A stretch of DNA of 64,000 nucleotides, from NCBI RefSeq assembly GCF_964218355.1, contig NZ_CAXPMC010000012.1, forward strand, positions 1 through 64,000, written 5' to 3'. The notes under the pieces are model-generated. The model made no database searches, had not been told where the DNA came from, and worked only from the letters and a program-made list of their open reading frames with translations. This document shows, one piece after another, positions 43,758-53,392 of the stretch (the stretch's first letter is position 1; the number at the start of each line of letters is the position of its first letter). The position numbers were made by a program, and so were the translations under genes. This DNA is from Ferrovibrio sp964218355 (GTDB taxonomy: Bacteria; Pseudomonadota; Alphaproteobacteria; Ferrovibrionales; Ferrovibrionaceae).

Positions 43758-45600
43758 AAAGCGAATGACCGGCTCCATGCCGGTGCAGATCTATCATCAG
43801 CTGCGCGAGTTGGTTGGGCGTGGCCTGCTTACCAGGCGACGCATCCTTCTCCAGGTCATTCTGATACTGCTGACCATCTTGTTCGAGACGATCGGGCTCT
43901 CCCTGCTGATCCCGGTCCTCAAACTGATTGAAAGCGGCGCCGGTGTGGTCGACGAGCTGGCAATGCAGTCGCGCTACTGGCGAATCATGAAGGATACCTT
44001 CGACATTGTGGGGCTGACCCTCAACCTGTCCAGCCTGCTCCTGATCGTGTTCGGCATGATTTGCCTGAGGCAGATTGTTCGCTACACGGCGCAGATGTCG
44101 ATGTCGCACACCAAGCAGATGGTCGAGCGGGACCTGGCGCTGCGCCTCTTCCGGACCACGCTGCATTCCGCGCCGCTGGCTTTGCAGGACGTTGGCACGG
44201 GCCGTTTCACATTCATGATCAATACTTTGGCCAACGGAGCGGCCACGATACTGCGTACGCATGCGGCCTTTCTGAATGGCGTGATCGTCTGCGCGGCCTA
44301 TCTCGCGATCTCCATACCGCTGGCGCCGATCCCCACGGTCGTCGGAATCCTGCTGGCAGGTCTTGTGATGACGGCGATGGGGAAGTTTGCCAGACTCGCC
44401 AGGGCAATCAGCAGCCGCAGCGTCGATCTGCGGCAGCGGTTCCAGAATCATCTGGCAGAGCGCTACCAGAACTGGCGCCTGATAAAACTGGTGGACTCGG
44501 TAGAGCCGGAAACCAAGGCCCTGACCCGGTGGGCGCAGCGGATTTACAATCTGGACATCGACAGCATCCGCATGTCTGCTCTGACCGACCTGACCGTTGT
44601 TCCGGTGATGACGGGGCTTACCCTCTCCATCCTGTATCTTTCGGTCAGCGTGCTGCATATCCAGGTTACCCAGATCGCCGTTCTGATCATGGTGCTGATC
44701 CGGCTGGAGCCGGTCGTTCGCAGTTTCTCGCAGCAACGCCAGGCGATGGCCCGCTTTGGCCCGCAGTTCGACCGGGCCATCAGCGATCTTGACGAGTTCT
44801 CGAAGCTGCGTGAGCAGGATGGCGGCGGCCGGGAACTGACCGGGGTGACGCAGGAGATTGAATTCTCTGATGTGACCTTCTCCTATCCCGGGAGCGAAAA
44901 GCCGACCCTGGAGGGGATATCCGTCCGCATCCCGGCCCGGCAGATGACTGCGATTGTAGGCCCTTCAGGTGCGGGAAAATCGACGATTGTCGATATGCTG
45001 CCCCGTCTCCTGCGGCCGGCCTCGGGCAGAATCAGGATCGACGGTGTGCCGATCGAGGACTTTTCGCTGTCGAGCCTCCGGCGGAGCATCGCCTTTGTCA
45101 GCCAGAAGTCGGTTCTGTTCGATATGACGATCGCCGAGAATATCCGGTATGGTCGCCCGGATATGTCTGACGAGATGGTGGCGGACGCGGCGCGGCTGGC
45201 TCAGGCTGACGAATTCATCACACGGCTCCCGGGTGGCTACCAGACCCAGATTGGCGAGGGCGGCGTTAAGCTTTCCGGCGGCCAGCAGCAGAGGCTGGCG
45301 CTGGCGCGCGCCTTTGCCAGTGGCGCACCGATACTGATACTGGATGAGCCGACCAGCGCTCTCGACTATGAATCCGAAGCCAAGATCAAGCAGGTTGTGC
45401 AGGGCATTCTCGATCGTCGGGAGAAGACGATTATTGTCATTGCCCACAGGCTGTCGACGGTCGCGGCGGCCGACACTATGATCGTGATGGAGCAGGGCCG
45501 CATCGTCGAGGCGGGCCCTCCTGCCAGGCTCGACAACAGCGGAGGTTGGTACAAGCGGATGCTGGATATGCAGAACACGCGTGCAGGGGAAGTGCAATGA
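43741..45600 (+). CDS. ABC exporter, fused permease and ATPase (PglK/MsbA type)
   Basis: A 619-aa inner-membrane half-transporter. Six membrane segments in residues 30-330 are followed by a nucleotide-binding domain with Walker A GPSGAGKST (407-415), signature LSGGQQQR, Walker B ILILDEP and the switch His in VIAHRLS. In glycan clusters this type flips lipid-linked oligosaccharides (PglK/WlaB) or exports lipids. ATG 43741 overlaps the previous gene; ATG 43765 is an alternative start. It implies that at least part of the island's product is built on a lipid carrier and exported. Confidence 0.9.
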   Translation: MPISTEKRMTGSMPVQIYHQLRELVGRGLLTRRRILLQVILILLTILFETIGLSLLIPVLKLIESGAGVVDELAMQSRYWRIMKDTFDIVGLTLNLSSLLLIVFGMICLRQIVRYTAQMSMSHTKQMVERDLALRLFRTTLHSAPLALQDVGTGRFTFMINTLANGAATILRTHAAFLNGVIVCAAYLAISIPLAPIPTVVGILLAGLVMTAMGKFARLARAISSRSVDLRQRFQNHLAERYQNWRLIKLVDSVEPETKALTRWAQRIYNLDIDSIRMSALTDLTVVPVMTGLTLSILYLSVSVLHIQVTQIAVLIMVLIRLEPVVRSFSQQRQAMARFGPQFDRAISDLDEFSKLREQDGGGRELTGVTQEIEFSDVTFSYPGSEKPTLEGISVRIPARQMTAIVGPSGAGKSTIVDMLPRLLRPASGRIRIDGVPIEDFSLSSLRRSIAFVSQKSVLFDMTIAENIRYGRPDMSDEMVADAARLAQADEFITRLPGGYQTQIGEGGVKLSGGQQQRLALARAFASGAPILILDEPTSALDYESEAKIKQVVQGILDRREKTIIVIAHRLSTVAAADTMIVMEQGRIVEAGPPARLDNSGGWYKRMLDMQNTRAGEVQ

Positions 45601-46631
45601 TCGACCAGATCAAGCAGGCATCCGAGGATTTCGGCGAGAACAGCTCGGTGCTGATCACCGGTGGCACGGGATCATTCGGGCAGGAATTCGTTGCGCATGT
45701 GCTCAGGCAGAGCCGTCCGCGCCGCCTGATAATTTTTTCCCGCGACGAGCTCAAGCAGTGGGAAATGGCGCAGAGGTTCCGTCCGGAGGAATATCCCTGT
45801 CTGCGCTTCTTCATTGGCGACGTGCGCGACGAGCGACGGCTTGAGACGGCCATGCGCGGTGTTGACGTCGTGGTGCATGCGGCGGCCATGAAGCACGTGC
45901 CTGCTGCCGAGTATAATCCCTTTGAATGCATCCATACCAACGTGCTGGGTGCAGAAAACATCGTAAATGCGGCGATCCGGAACAATGTCCGCAAAGTGCT
46001 GGCATTATCCACAGACAAGGCGGCGAGTCCGATCAACCTGTATGGAGCCAGCAAGCTGGCGTCGGACAAGATTTTTGTCGCGGCGAATAATCTGTCGGGG
46101 AAGTCCGGCACGAGATTCGCGATTGTTCGCTACGGCAATGTCCTCGGATCGCGAGGCAGTGTGCTACCTCTGTTCCGGAAATTGATCGCAGATGGGGCGA
46201 CCAGTCTTCCGATCACTGATGCGAGAATGACGCGCTTCTGGATCACGCTGAAAAGTGGCGTCGGATTTGTTCTTTCCTCTCTGGCAATGATGCGTGGCGG
46301 CGAGATCTTCATTCCGAAGATTCCGAGCATGAAGGTCGTTGATCTCGCCAGGGTTCTTGCGCCAGACCTACCGCATCATATTGTCGGCATCCGGCCGGGC
46401 GAAAAGCTGCATGAGGTCATGATCACTGAAGGTGACGCCAGAAGCACGGTTGAACTGTCTGATCGCTACGTCATACAGCCTGATTTTCATTGGTGGAATG
46501 TTCTGAGGTATGACGAGAAGGACGGCGCCAAGCAGGTCGCTGAGAATTTTTGTTATTCCAGCGATCAGAACGCGCAGTGGATGAGCGATTCGGAAATGCA
46601 GAATCTTCTGCGAGATGGCGGATACCTGTGA
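45597..46631 (+). CDS. pseB: UDP-N-acetylglucosamine 4,6-dehydratase (inverting), PseB-like
   Basis: A 344-aa extended SDR starting pseudaminic acid synthesis by C4,6-dehydration and C5 epimerisation of UDP-GlcNAc. ITGGTGSFGQ is the NAD loop, AAMKHVPAAEYNPFE and ALSTDKAASPINLYGASK carry the characteristic Lys and catalytic Y-x3-K, and MTRFWITL is the usual downstream motif. The start ATG overlaps the ABC transporter stop (ATGA), tying the exporter and the Pse pathway together. The remaining Pse genes begin after a 107-bp gap. Confidence 0.92.
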   Translation: MIDQIKQASEDFGENSSVLITGGTGSFGQEFVAHVLRQSRPRRLIIFSRDELKQWEMAQRFRPEEYPCLRFFIGDVRDERRLETAMRGVDVVVHAAAMKHVPAAEYNPFECIHTNVLGAENIVNAAIRNNVRKVLALSTDKAASPINLYGASKLASDKIFVAANNLSGKSGTRFAIVRYGNVLGSRGSVLPLFRKLIADGATSLPITDARMTRFWITLKSGVGFVLSSLAMMRGGEIFIPKIPSMKVVDLARVLAPDLPHHIVGIRPGEKLHEVMITEGDARSTVELSDRYVIQPDFHWWNVLRYDEKDGAKQVAENFCYSSDQNAQWMSDSEMQNLLRDGGYL

Positions 46632-46738
46632 CCCTACGGCTTGTCTGCGATGACCTGGTCCCCGGCAAAGGCCGTAAGGCGGGTGCGTCCTGCGCAACCA
46701 GGATGGCATCAGATTGATGTGTGCGCTGGGCTAGAGTG
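46632..46738 (+). promoter_or_regulatory. Leader between pseB and pseC with mutually exclusive hairpins
   Basis: A 107-bp gap in an otherwise gapless operon. TCCTG/CAGGA (46688-46703, 6-nt loop) forms a hairpin overlapping an alternative pairing of GGTGCG with CGCAACC (46682-46699). No sigma-70 elements were convincing. It may hold a weak promoter or simply be a degenerate spacer. Confidence 0.25.
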
Positions 46739-47932
46739 ATGAACGCCAGTTTTCTTCCTTACGGGCGGCAGCATATCGACGATGAAGATGTGGCTGCCGT
46801 GGTAGCCGTTCTGCGCAGCGATATGCTGACCACGGGGCCGGCAGTGTCAGATTTTGAGGCGGCGCTGTCTGGCCATGCCGGTGGGGCGGACAGTGTCGTC
46901 TGTGCAAACGGCACTGCGGCATTGCATATGGCGGCGCTTGCTGCGGGTCTCGGGCCTGGAGATTTTGCCGTCGTGCCCGCGATCACGTTTCTCGCCACGG
47001 CGAACGCCGTGAGGCTGGCAGGCGCCGAGGTTATGTTTGCCGATGTCGATCCGACCACCGGCCTGATGATGCCTGCGCATGTCGAAGCAGCCCTTTCCCG
47101 CAGCAGGTCCGGGCGGGTGAAGGCCGTCTTTCCTGTTCACCTCGCTGGTCAGACGGCAGATCCTGCCGGGTTTGTTCGGTTGGCCGACCAGCATGGCTTC
47201 ATGCTGATCGAGGATGCCTGCCATGCACTGGGCACCAGATATCTCGATGCCCGCCATGTCGTCGGCTCCTGCGATCATTCGACCATGACATGCTTCTCTT
47301 TCCACCCGGTCAAGAGCATTGCCATGGGCGAGGGCGGGGCTGTCACCACGAGAGATCCATCGCTTGCGCAATCTCTCAGGCGGCTGCGCAGCCACGGAAT
47401 GGTGCATGCGAAGGCGGATTTCGAGAACAGGGATATGGCGTTCGGACCGGACGGCCAGGCCAATCCCTGGTATTACGAAATGCCTGCAGTCGGTCTGAAC
47501 TACCGGGCAAGCGATATCCAGTGTGCACTGGGCACCAGCCAGCTGACCAAACTGCCGCGTTTCCTTGAACGGCGGCGTCAGCTTGTCCGGAAATATGACG
47601 AGCTTTTCGCGGTGTTGCAGCCCGTCGTGCGCCCGCTGTCCCGCACAGACTGCGTTCCGGGCTGGCATCTCTATGTCGTGCGGATCGACTTTGATGCCAT
47701 CGGGATGGATCGCGGAACCTTCATGCGGAAGCTTCGCCAGCAGGGGATCGGCTCGCAGGTCCACTATATCCCTGTGTCACAGCAGCCTTACTACCGGAAC
47801 CGGTATGGCAATATCGCCTTGCCGGGCGCGGAAGAATATTACAGATCCTGTCTGTCGCTCCCCTTGTATCCGAGCATGAATGATGACGACGTGAGTCGCG
47901 TCGTCGCGGCCATTTCCGCCATTGTCCGATGA
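46739..47932 (+). CDS. pseC: UDP-4-keto-sugar aminotransferase, PseC-like
   Basis: A 397-aa DegT-type PLP aminotransferase. VCANGTAALHMAAL, LIEDACHALG (PLP-ring Asp) and K192 in FSFHPVKSIAMGEGG are characteristic; PseC proteins share this HPVKSIxxGEGG block. It converts the PseB product to the 4-amino sugar. ATG 46739 is chosen rather than an in-frame upstream start. A 4-bp overlap (ATGA) links it to pseG. Confidence 0.93.
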   Translation: MNASFLPYGRQHIDDEDVAAVVAVLRSDMLTTGPAVSDFEAALSGHAGGADSVVCANGTAALHMAALAAGLGPGDFAVVPAITFLATANAVRLAGAEVMFADVDPTTGLMMPAHVEAALSRSRSGRVKAVFPVHLAGQTADPAGFVRLADQHGFMLIEDACHALGTRYLDARHVVGSCDHSTMTCFSFHPVKSIAMGEGGAVTTRDPSLAQSLRRLRSHGMVHAKADFENRDMAFGPDGQANPWYYEMPAVGLNYRASDIQCALGTSQLTKLPRFLERRRQLVRKYDELFAVLQPVVRPLSRTDCVPGWHLYVVRIDFDAIGMDRGTFMRKLRQQGIGSQVHYIPVSQQPYYRNRYGNIALPGAEEYYRSCLSLPLYPSMNDDDVSRVVAAISAIVR

Positions 47933-48906
47933 CGGCACCTCTTTGGGTGTTTCGGGTCGCATCCCGGCCTGAGGTTGGCGGTGGTCACGTTTCGCGCTGC
48001 CTGACCCTGGCCCGTGCCATGGCCGGCCGCGTTTCCGTCCGCTTTGTTCTCGACCCGGAGGGAGCGGACTGGACCAGCCGGATTATGGCATCCGGATTTG
48101 AAGTCGGTGCCGAAGGAGATGCTTGGACCGGTCACGCAGAAGGGGTGATCCTCGACACTTATGAGGTATCCCGGACGACCCTGCAGCACTGGCGGCAACA
48201 GGCTGCCCGCCTGGTGGCGATCGTAGACACAGAATGCCCCCTAGCGGGTGTCGACATCTCGATCATGCAGTGGAGGCTGGCGTGCAATGAGGCCGGGGCC
48301 GGCGTTCTGTGGGGGCTGCGCCATGCCCTGGTTCCCCGCCAGTTTGCCGAGATTGCCGATGCGGTGTGGCCGGAATTGCCGCAGCACGTTCTGGTCAGTT
48401 TCGGGCTGAGAGATTCTGTCAATGCCACGGGTCTTATCATTTCAGCGCTGGAAAACCTGGCCACGGAATGGCAGCCGGAGGTGACCATCGTCGCCGGAGC
48501 CCGTGCCCCGCATCTGGAGGCGGTGCGCAAAGCGGTGGACCGGCTTGGAAGCAGAGGCGGGCTGGTGGTTGAAGCAGACAGCATGATCCCGCTTCTTGCG
48601 TCCTGCGACTTTGCCATCGGTGCTGGCGGCATTTCCGCGGCAGAGCGGGCCGCCGCTGGCCGGCCGTCGGCGACGCTGGCGCTGAACGCCCATCAGAGGA
48701 TGGTTGCGCAGGCACTGAGCAGCTGCGGGGCAACCCTGGATCTGGGTGGTGTGGAGAGTGCCGATCCGGAAACGCTGGCTGCCGCCCTTCTTTCTCTGGC
48801 GAAGGACAGGGAGGGGCGCATGCGGATGGCTGCTGCCGCCCGGCGGGCGGTAGACGGACAGGGTGCCAGGCGTGTGGCGGATGGAATCCTCGGGTGGCAA
48901 TCGTGA
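47929..48906 (+). CDS. pseG: UDP-2,4-diacetamido-trideoxyhexose hydrolase, PseG-like
   Basis: A 325-aa GT-B-fold nucleotidase that removes UDP from the diacetamido sugar. FRVASRPEVGGGHVSRCLTLA matches the PseG N-terminal signature (glycine-rich loop with catalytic His), and FAIGAGGISAAERAAAGRP matches the C-terminal nucleotide-binding block. Overlaps with pseC (4 bp) and with the next gene (13 bp) confirm its place in the pathway. Confidence 0.92.
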   Translation: MTAPLWVFRVASRPEVGGGHVSRCLTLARAMAGRVSVRFVLDPEGADWTSRIMASGFEVGAEGDAWTGHAEGVILDTYEVSRTTLQHWRQQAARLVAIVDTECPLAGVDISIMQWRLACNEAGAGVLWGLRHALVPRQFAEIADAVWPELPQHVLVSFGLRDSVNATGLIISALENLATEWQPEVTIVAGARAPHLEAVRKAVDRLGSRGGLVVEADSMIPLLASCDFAIGAGGISAAERAAAGRPSATLALNAHQRMVAQALSSCGATLDLGGVESADPETLAAALLSLAKDREGRMRMAAAARRAVDGQGARRVADGILGWQS

Positions 48907-50717
48907 AGAGGGAGGGTCTGCCCGGCGTCACGGTTGCCTTCTGCGACAGCCTTGAGGCCTTGCGGCAGGCACGGCATGCCGGCCTGCCGGAATCTGCCCG
49001 TGTCAGAACCGATGCGCCTGCCGTGGCTTTGTCCGGCCTGTCATCGGTCGAGCCGCTTCATGGGGCTGACGCCACCCGGAAGCTGCTGGCATACTGGCAA
49101 GCGGCCCGTCCCTTGGCCGAGGCCGTGTTCCGGAGCTTGTCTGCCGATCCGCATCTGGCCCCGTTTGCCCTGCTGGCAGCACGATCGGCTCATGCCACCC
49201 ACCGCCTCCTGACAAAAATGACCGCATTATCGGAGGCGGACTTCACTGAGCCGCGCGCGGCACTTCTTGTGGAGACCGGGGATGCGGTGGTCGACCGGCG
49301 GTTTAATACGCCGTGGCACAGCCTGCTGGCCGATAATCCGCAATTGCAGACGCACAGTTTTTCCGTGCCGGTTCCTCAGGCGCGCCCTCTCACGACGACA
49401 CTGTGGTCGAAGTTTCAGCGCTTCGACAGGGCGCTGGCGCTGTATCGGCTGGGATTGCTTGCCGGCCGTCTTGGCCGAGGCCGGGCGACGCCTCATGCAC
49501 TGGTGGTGCGGGAGAACGAGCTGATAGAAGAAGCCTGCGCCGCGCTGTTTTTGTCCGGATTCAGCCTCGAACAGGTGAAGAAACCAGACGGCGGGCCGGA
49601 CGATGACGGCATCGCGCTGTTTGAGGCTGTATCTGCGGCAATCGCTCCGGCCCTGGCCACCTTTGTGACCGAGTGGATGCCAGCGGCCGGCCGGCCGGCG
49701 GCGGGGCGTATGATGACCGCGCAGCTGAAAGCCGATATTCGCATCTTTTGCCGGGATCAGAAGGCATGGGGGCAGGTGCTCGACCGGCAACAGCCGGGGA
49801 GGCCAGCAGTGGTTCTGACGAATTTTCCTGGCGGCGCCAGCATGCTGGCCCTGGGCAAGGCATGCGAAATGCGGGGGATACCGCTGGTTTCCGCGCAGCA
49901 CGGAGTCACACGGGAATTGTGCGGCATGCATGATGTCACCGATGTGAACTATGAAAGCAGTATTGCCGACCTCTATCTTGCCTTCAACAGGGAAGCTGTG
50001 CACCGGACCAATCTCTCCCCGTTCCGCAAGGGTCGGTCGGTGGCAGTCGGCGTTCCTTCCGTCTATCGGCGCCTGCATGGTACTTCTGCAAGGCACCTGT
50101 CTGACGCTCCGATCCTGTATGTCTCGACGGCCCTGCTCGCGGGAAATGTCAATCAGATGGTTGGCGGGCTGACGGATATTGACCGGGTGCAGAGAGAAAT
50201 TGATATTGCCGGATCCGTTCTGGCGCAGCTGCCGCACAGGGTGACGTATAAGACTTACCCGTCGCGCGACCGCTACCCGGATACAGATCCTCTGCTGTTC
50301 AGGCTGAACCAGCATTCAAACATTTCCGTATTCGACCAGCCGATCGACCTGCGGTATCTGCTGCGGCGGTTCCAGGTGCTGGTCGCGTCCCGGGCCACCA
50401 GCACCATTGCCTGGTGTCTGGCATCCGGAAAACCTCTGGTCTTCATCAACATGCCGGATCATGCCGCGCTGCGCCCGGAGGTGCATCAGGCGATGGCAGA
50501 CGCCGTTTTCCTGTTTGACTGGAATGCCGGGGCAACAGATCGACTCAGGGCATTCCTGTCGCAGCCTCTGCGGGACATACAGAAGGCATGGCAGGCAAAG
50601 GCCGCCCCGCGGCAGCAGTTCATGGAACGCTATATTACCGGACCGGAGGCTGGCGCCGGAAAGCTGGCGGCGCAGGCCATACTGGCATACCTGGAAGAGG
50701 GAGGGCGGAATGACTGA
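48894..50717 (+). CDS. Large GT-B-like protein inside the pse operon
   Basis: A 607-aa protein that I cannot assign to a named family. About residues 290-330 read LTNFPGGASMLALGK and SAQHGVTRE, and the C-terminal part has VTYKTYPSRDRYPD and VASRATSTIAWCLASGKPLVFINMP. These resemble the HG loop and donor-site helix of KpsS/KpsC-like capsule transferases. No membrane segments. Its position between pseG and pseI suggests a transferase for pseudaminic acid or its acceptor. Start GTG 48894 is used; GTG 48903, overlapping the pseG stop, is equally possible. Confidence 0.6.
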   Translation: MAIVKREGLPGVTVAFCDSLEALRQARHAGLPESARVRTDAPAVALSGLSSVEPLHGADATRKLLAYWQAARPLAEAVFRSLSADPHLAPFALLAARSAHATHRLLTKMTALSEADFTEPRAALLVETGDAVVDRRFNTPWHSLLADNPQLQTHSFSVPVPQARPLTTTLWSKFQRFDRALALYRLGLLAGRLGRGRATPHALVVRENELIEEACAALFLSGFSLEQVKKPDGGPDDDGIALFEAVSAAIAPALATFVTEWMPAAGRPAAGRMMTAQLKADIRIFCRDQKAWGQVLDRQQPGRPAVVLTNFPGGASMLALGKACEMRGIPLVSAQHGVTRELCGMHDVTDVNYESSIADLYLAFNREAVHRTNLSPFRKGRSVAVGVPSVYRRLHGTSARHLSDAPILYVSTALLAGNVNQMVGGLTDIDRVQREIDIAGSVLAQLPHRVTYKTYPSRDRYPDTDPLLFRLNQHSNISVFDQPIDLRYLLRRFQVLVASRATSTIAWCLASGKPLVFINMPDHAALRPEVHQAMADAVFLFDWNAGATDRLRAFLSQPLRDIQKAWQAKAAPRQQFMERYITGPEAGAGKLAAQAILAYLEEGGRND

Positions 50718-51744
50718 AACCACACCAACGGTGGACATGTCCGGCCGCCTCGTCGGCCGCGGCCACCCAACCTGGATCATCGCCGAAATCGGAATCAATC
50801 ACGAGGGCAGCGTTGACCGCTGCGCCGAGATGATCAAGGCGGCCGCTGCTGCCGGAGCCGACGCAATCAAGCTGCAGACCGTGGATCCGGACGAAAACTA
50901 TATGCCCGGGACAGAAAGCTATCGGCTGTTTTCGAAGGCGATGCTGACCAGGGAAGAGACCGCGGCGATGTTCGATCTTTCCCGGTCTCTGGGCATCGCG
51001 CCCTTCACCACGGCGGGAGATTTCCGGACTCTGGAATGGGTCGATCGGCTGGCGCCGGTTGCGCACAAGGTTTCCTCCGGTCTGATGACGCATTTGCCCC
51101 TAATTCGCAGGATTGCCGCAACCGGCCGCCCAATCCTGATGTCGACGGGAATGGCGGAAGGAGGGCAGATTCTTGAATCCTTGGCTTGCGCCCGCAATGC
51201 CGGCGCCAGTCGGATCGCCATGCTGCATTGCGTTTCCCTGTACCCCTGCGCTCCCGAACTGCTCAACCTGGCCGCCATTGCAAAGCTGGAGGCGAAGAGC
51301 AATGTTCCTGTCGGATTTTCCGACCACAGCCTGGGGGTGGAAGCCGCGGCCCTTTCTGTCGCGGCCGGCGCCTGTATCATCGAAAAGCATTTCACCTTCG
51401 ACAGCAGCCGACCGGGATACGACCATCCGATATCGCTGGATGCGAGGGGATTCGCCGAAATGGTGAGAAAGGTGCGGGCAGCTGAGGCGATGCTGGGAGA
51501 TCCGGACCGGCCGCTGACCAAGGAAGAAGCGCTCAAGGCCCGGGCGATGCACAGGATTCTGGTGGCACGTCGCGCCATTGCTGCGGGACAGGTTCTGTCC
51601 GAGCAGGATGTGGCTTTCAAGCGGCCCAATCCAGGGCTGTCCGGGCTTGGGCCGGCGCAGTATGAAGCGGTTCTTGGTCGGCGTGTTGCCGCCGCGCTGT
51701 CGGAGAATGAGCCGATCACGGCTGATGCGCTCCTGCCGGCCTGA
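50710..51744 (+). CDS. pseI: Pseudaminic acid synthase (NeuB family), PseI-like
   Basis: A 344-aa PEP-dependent synthase condensing the free diacetamido sugar with PEP to give the nine-carbon sugar acid. AEIGINHEGSVDRC, KLQTVDPD, GFSDHSLGVEAA and the complete IEKHFTFD...GYDH active-site block are present, followed by a C-terminal SAF domain (RRAIAAGQVLSEQDV). The ATG at 50710 is chosen; the open frame extends far upstream into the previous gene. It overlaps that gene by 8 bp. Its intact motif contrasts with the NeuB-like protein at 30056. Confidence 0.9.
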   Translation: MTETTPTVDMSGRLVGRGHPTWIIAEIGINHEGSVDRCAEMIKAAAAAGADAIKLQTVDPDENYMPGTESYRLFSKAMLTREETAAMFDLSRSLGIAPFTTAGDFRTLEWVDRLAPVAHKVSSGLMTHLPLIRRIAATGRPILMSTGMAEGGQILESLACARNAGASRIAMLHCVSLYPCAPELLNLAAIAKLEAKSNVPVGFSDHSLGVEAAALSVAAGACIIEKHFTFDSSRPGYDHPISLDARGFAEMVRKVRAAEAMLGDPDRPLTKEEALKARAMHRILVARRAIAAGQVLSEQDVAFKRPNPGLSGLGPAQYEAVLGRRVAAALSENEPITADALLPA

Positions 51745-51783
51745 AGCAGACAGCCCGGAATCGCGTTAGCGGAAAGGACACTC

Positions 51784-52830
51784 ATGCCTCGCATACTGGT
51801 GACTTCGGCAGGTGGCGCGCTGGCGCCGCTGAATATAAAACTGCTGCAAGCGAGCCGGCATGACGTCAGTGTAGTTGCGGTAGATGCAAGGTCCGATGCG
51901 CTCGGCCAGCATTTCGCGGATGTCTTTGCGACCGTGCCGCCGGGAAACTCGCCGGAATATGTTGATGCCGTGCGCGATCTGGTCACCCGCCATCATGTGG
52001 ATGTGGTTCTGCCCTGGTCTGACGAGGAAGCGCTGTCACTGGCAAATCGCCGTGGCGAAATCGAGTCGCTGGGGGTTGTTCTGGCCTGTGCGGAGGCGAG
52101 CACGCTGCAGGTGATGGCCAGCAAGGCGGCAACGCTGTCACTTCTTGCCAAAGCCGGTGTGCGCGTCCCGCGCTGGCAGATTGTCTCTTCTGCCGAGGAG
52201 ATGGATGCCGCTCTGCAGGCCTTCCGGACAACAGATGGCGAGGCGGTGGTGAAGCCGATCTCATCCCGTGGCTCGCGCGATGTCTATGTCATACGAAAGG
52301 ACATAGCGGGCGAAACGGACTATTTCGGGTCGCGGGAAACCCATGTTGGCTGGGATGCGTTTGATCGCGATCACCGGACGGTTGTGGCCACGCAGCTGCC
52401 GGCCATTGTGATGGAGAGGCTGCATGCACCCGCCTATGACCTGGATATCCTGGCGCGGAATGGCCAGCTGTTGCGGATGGCGACCCGTGAGCGCATCAAC
52501 CCCGCCGGCGTTCCGTTCAGGGGCTCCATATTCCGCTCTGGCCGGACGTTCGAGGTGCTGGGCGAGAAGGTTACGGCTGCCTTGAATCTGTCGTGGCTGT
52601 ATGATTATGACCTGATGACGGCATCCGACGGCGAGCCGGTTGTGATAGAGGTGAATCCACGGCCCAGCGGCAGCATAGCGGCTTCGATACGGGCCGGCAT
52701 GCCGTTCTACGACGACCTGTTCGACCTGATTGCGGGGCGGTCATTGCAATCCGATTGGCGGAAACCGGCTGATGGCACCTTGTTCGTGCCCTATCTGGAT
52801 TGCGGCCTTTCCGGCCGGGGGGATGCCTGA
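51784..52830 (+). CDS. ATP-grasp domain protein
   Basis: A 348-aa ATP-grasp ligase-like protein. The N-terminal Rossmann-like start RILVTSAGGALAPL and DAVRDL...VDVVLPWSDEEALSL precede the ATP-binding part, with VVKPISSRGSRDVY and the metal-binding segment EVNPRPSGSIAASI. It resembles carbamoyl-phosphate-synthase-type ATP-grasp proteins. Such genes recur beside pse genes, where they may ligate an amino acid or other acid to the sugar. The reaction here is unknown. It lies 39 bp after pseI and 2 bp before pseH. Confidence 0.83.
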   Translation: MPRILVTSAGGALAPLNIKLLQASRHDVSVVAVDARSDALGQHFADVFATVPPGNSPEYVDAVRDLVTRHHVDVVLPWSDEEALSLANRRGEIESLGVVLACAEASTLQVMASKAATLSLLAKAGVRVPRWQIVSSAEEMDAALQAFRTTDGEAVVKPISSRGSRDVYVIRKDIAGETDYFGSRETHVGWDAFDRDHRTVVATQLPAIVMERLHAPAYDLDILARNGQLLRMATRERINPAGVPFRGSIFRSGRTFEVLGEKVTAALNLSWLYDYDLMTASDGEPVVIEVNPRPSGSIAASIRAGMPFYDDLFDLIAGRSLQSDWRKPADGTLFVPYLDCGLSGRGDA

Positions 52831-52832
52831 CC

Positions 52833-53375
52833 ATGGCTGCAGGGGTATATCTCCGCGACATGGTGGCGGCGGATGTCACCGATGCCTATCTCGGCTGGTT
52901 TCGTGATCCGGCCGTCACCCGGTTTCTCGAGGCCCGCAACATCTCGCGCCAGGATGCCCTCGATTACCTGGAGGCTGGCCGGCGGACACGCGGATATTTT
53001 CAATATGCGGTGTGCCTGTCTGAAACCGACAGGCATGTCGGCAGTGTGAAGATCGGGCCTGTCAAATGGACGCATGGAACATCCGACCTGGTCACCGTGA
53101 TCGGGGACCGGTCGGTCTGGGGTGGCGGCGTCGCATCCCAGGCCATCCGGCAGGCAATCGGTATCGCCTTTGACCGGCACGGCCTGAGGAAGCTGAGCGC
53201 CAGCATAGACTCGCTGAACGAAGCATCGGTCCGCGCCTATGTCAGGGCCGGATTTTCGGTCGAGGCCAGGCTTCCCGGCCAGTTCATGCATCCTGGCCCT
53301 GGCGGCGAGTGCATTCTTTCCGACAAGATTTATGTCGGCGTTTTTAACAAGAACTATGCTCCGCCGTCGCTGTAG
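52833..53375 (+). CDS. pseH: N-acetyltransferase, PseH-like (GNAT)
   Basis: A 180-aa GNAT acetyltransferase with the RimJ/RimL-like layout of PseH: an N-terminal YLGWFRDPAVTRFLEARN, the acetyl-CoA region VWGGGVASQAIRQAI and a final LNEASVRAYVRAGF. It should acetylate the 4-amino group made by PseC. ATG 52833 is taken, 2 bp after the ATP-grasp stop. With pseB, pseC, pseG and pseI it completes the core set up to pseudaminic acid. The final CMP transfer (PseF) could come from one of the SpsF/NeuA-like genes. Confidence 0.85.
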   Translation: MAAGVYLRDMVAADVTDAYLGWFRDPAVTRFLEARNISRQDALDYLEAGRRTRGYFQYAVCLSETDRHVGSVKIGPVKWTHGTSDLVTVIGDRSVWGGGVASQAIRQAIGIAFDRHGLRKLSASIDSLNEASVRAYVRAGFSVEARLPGQFMHPGPGGECILSDKIYVGVFNKNYAPPSL

Positions 53376-53392
53376 GACGGCCGGGCAGAGTG

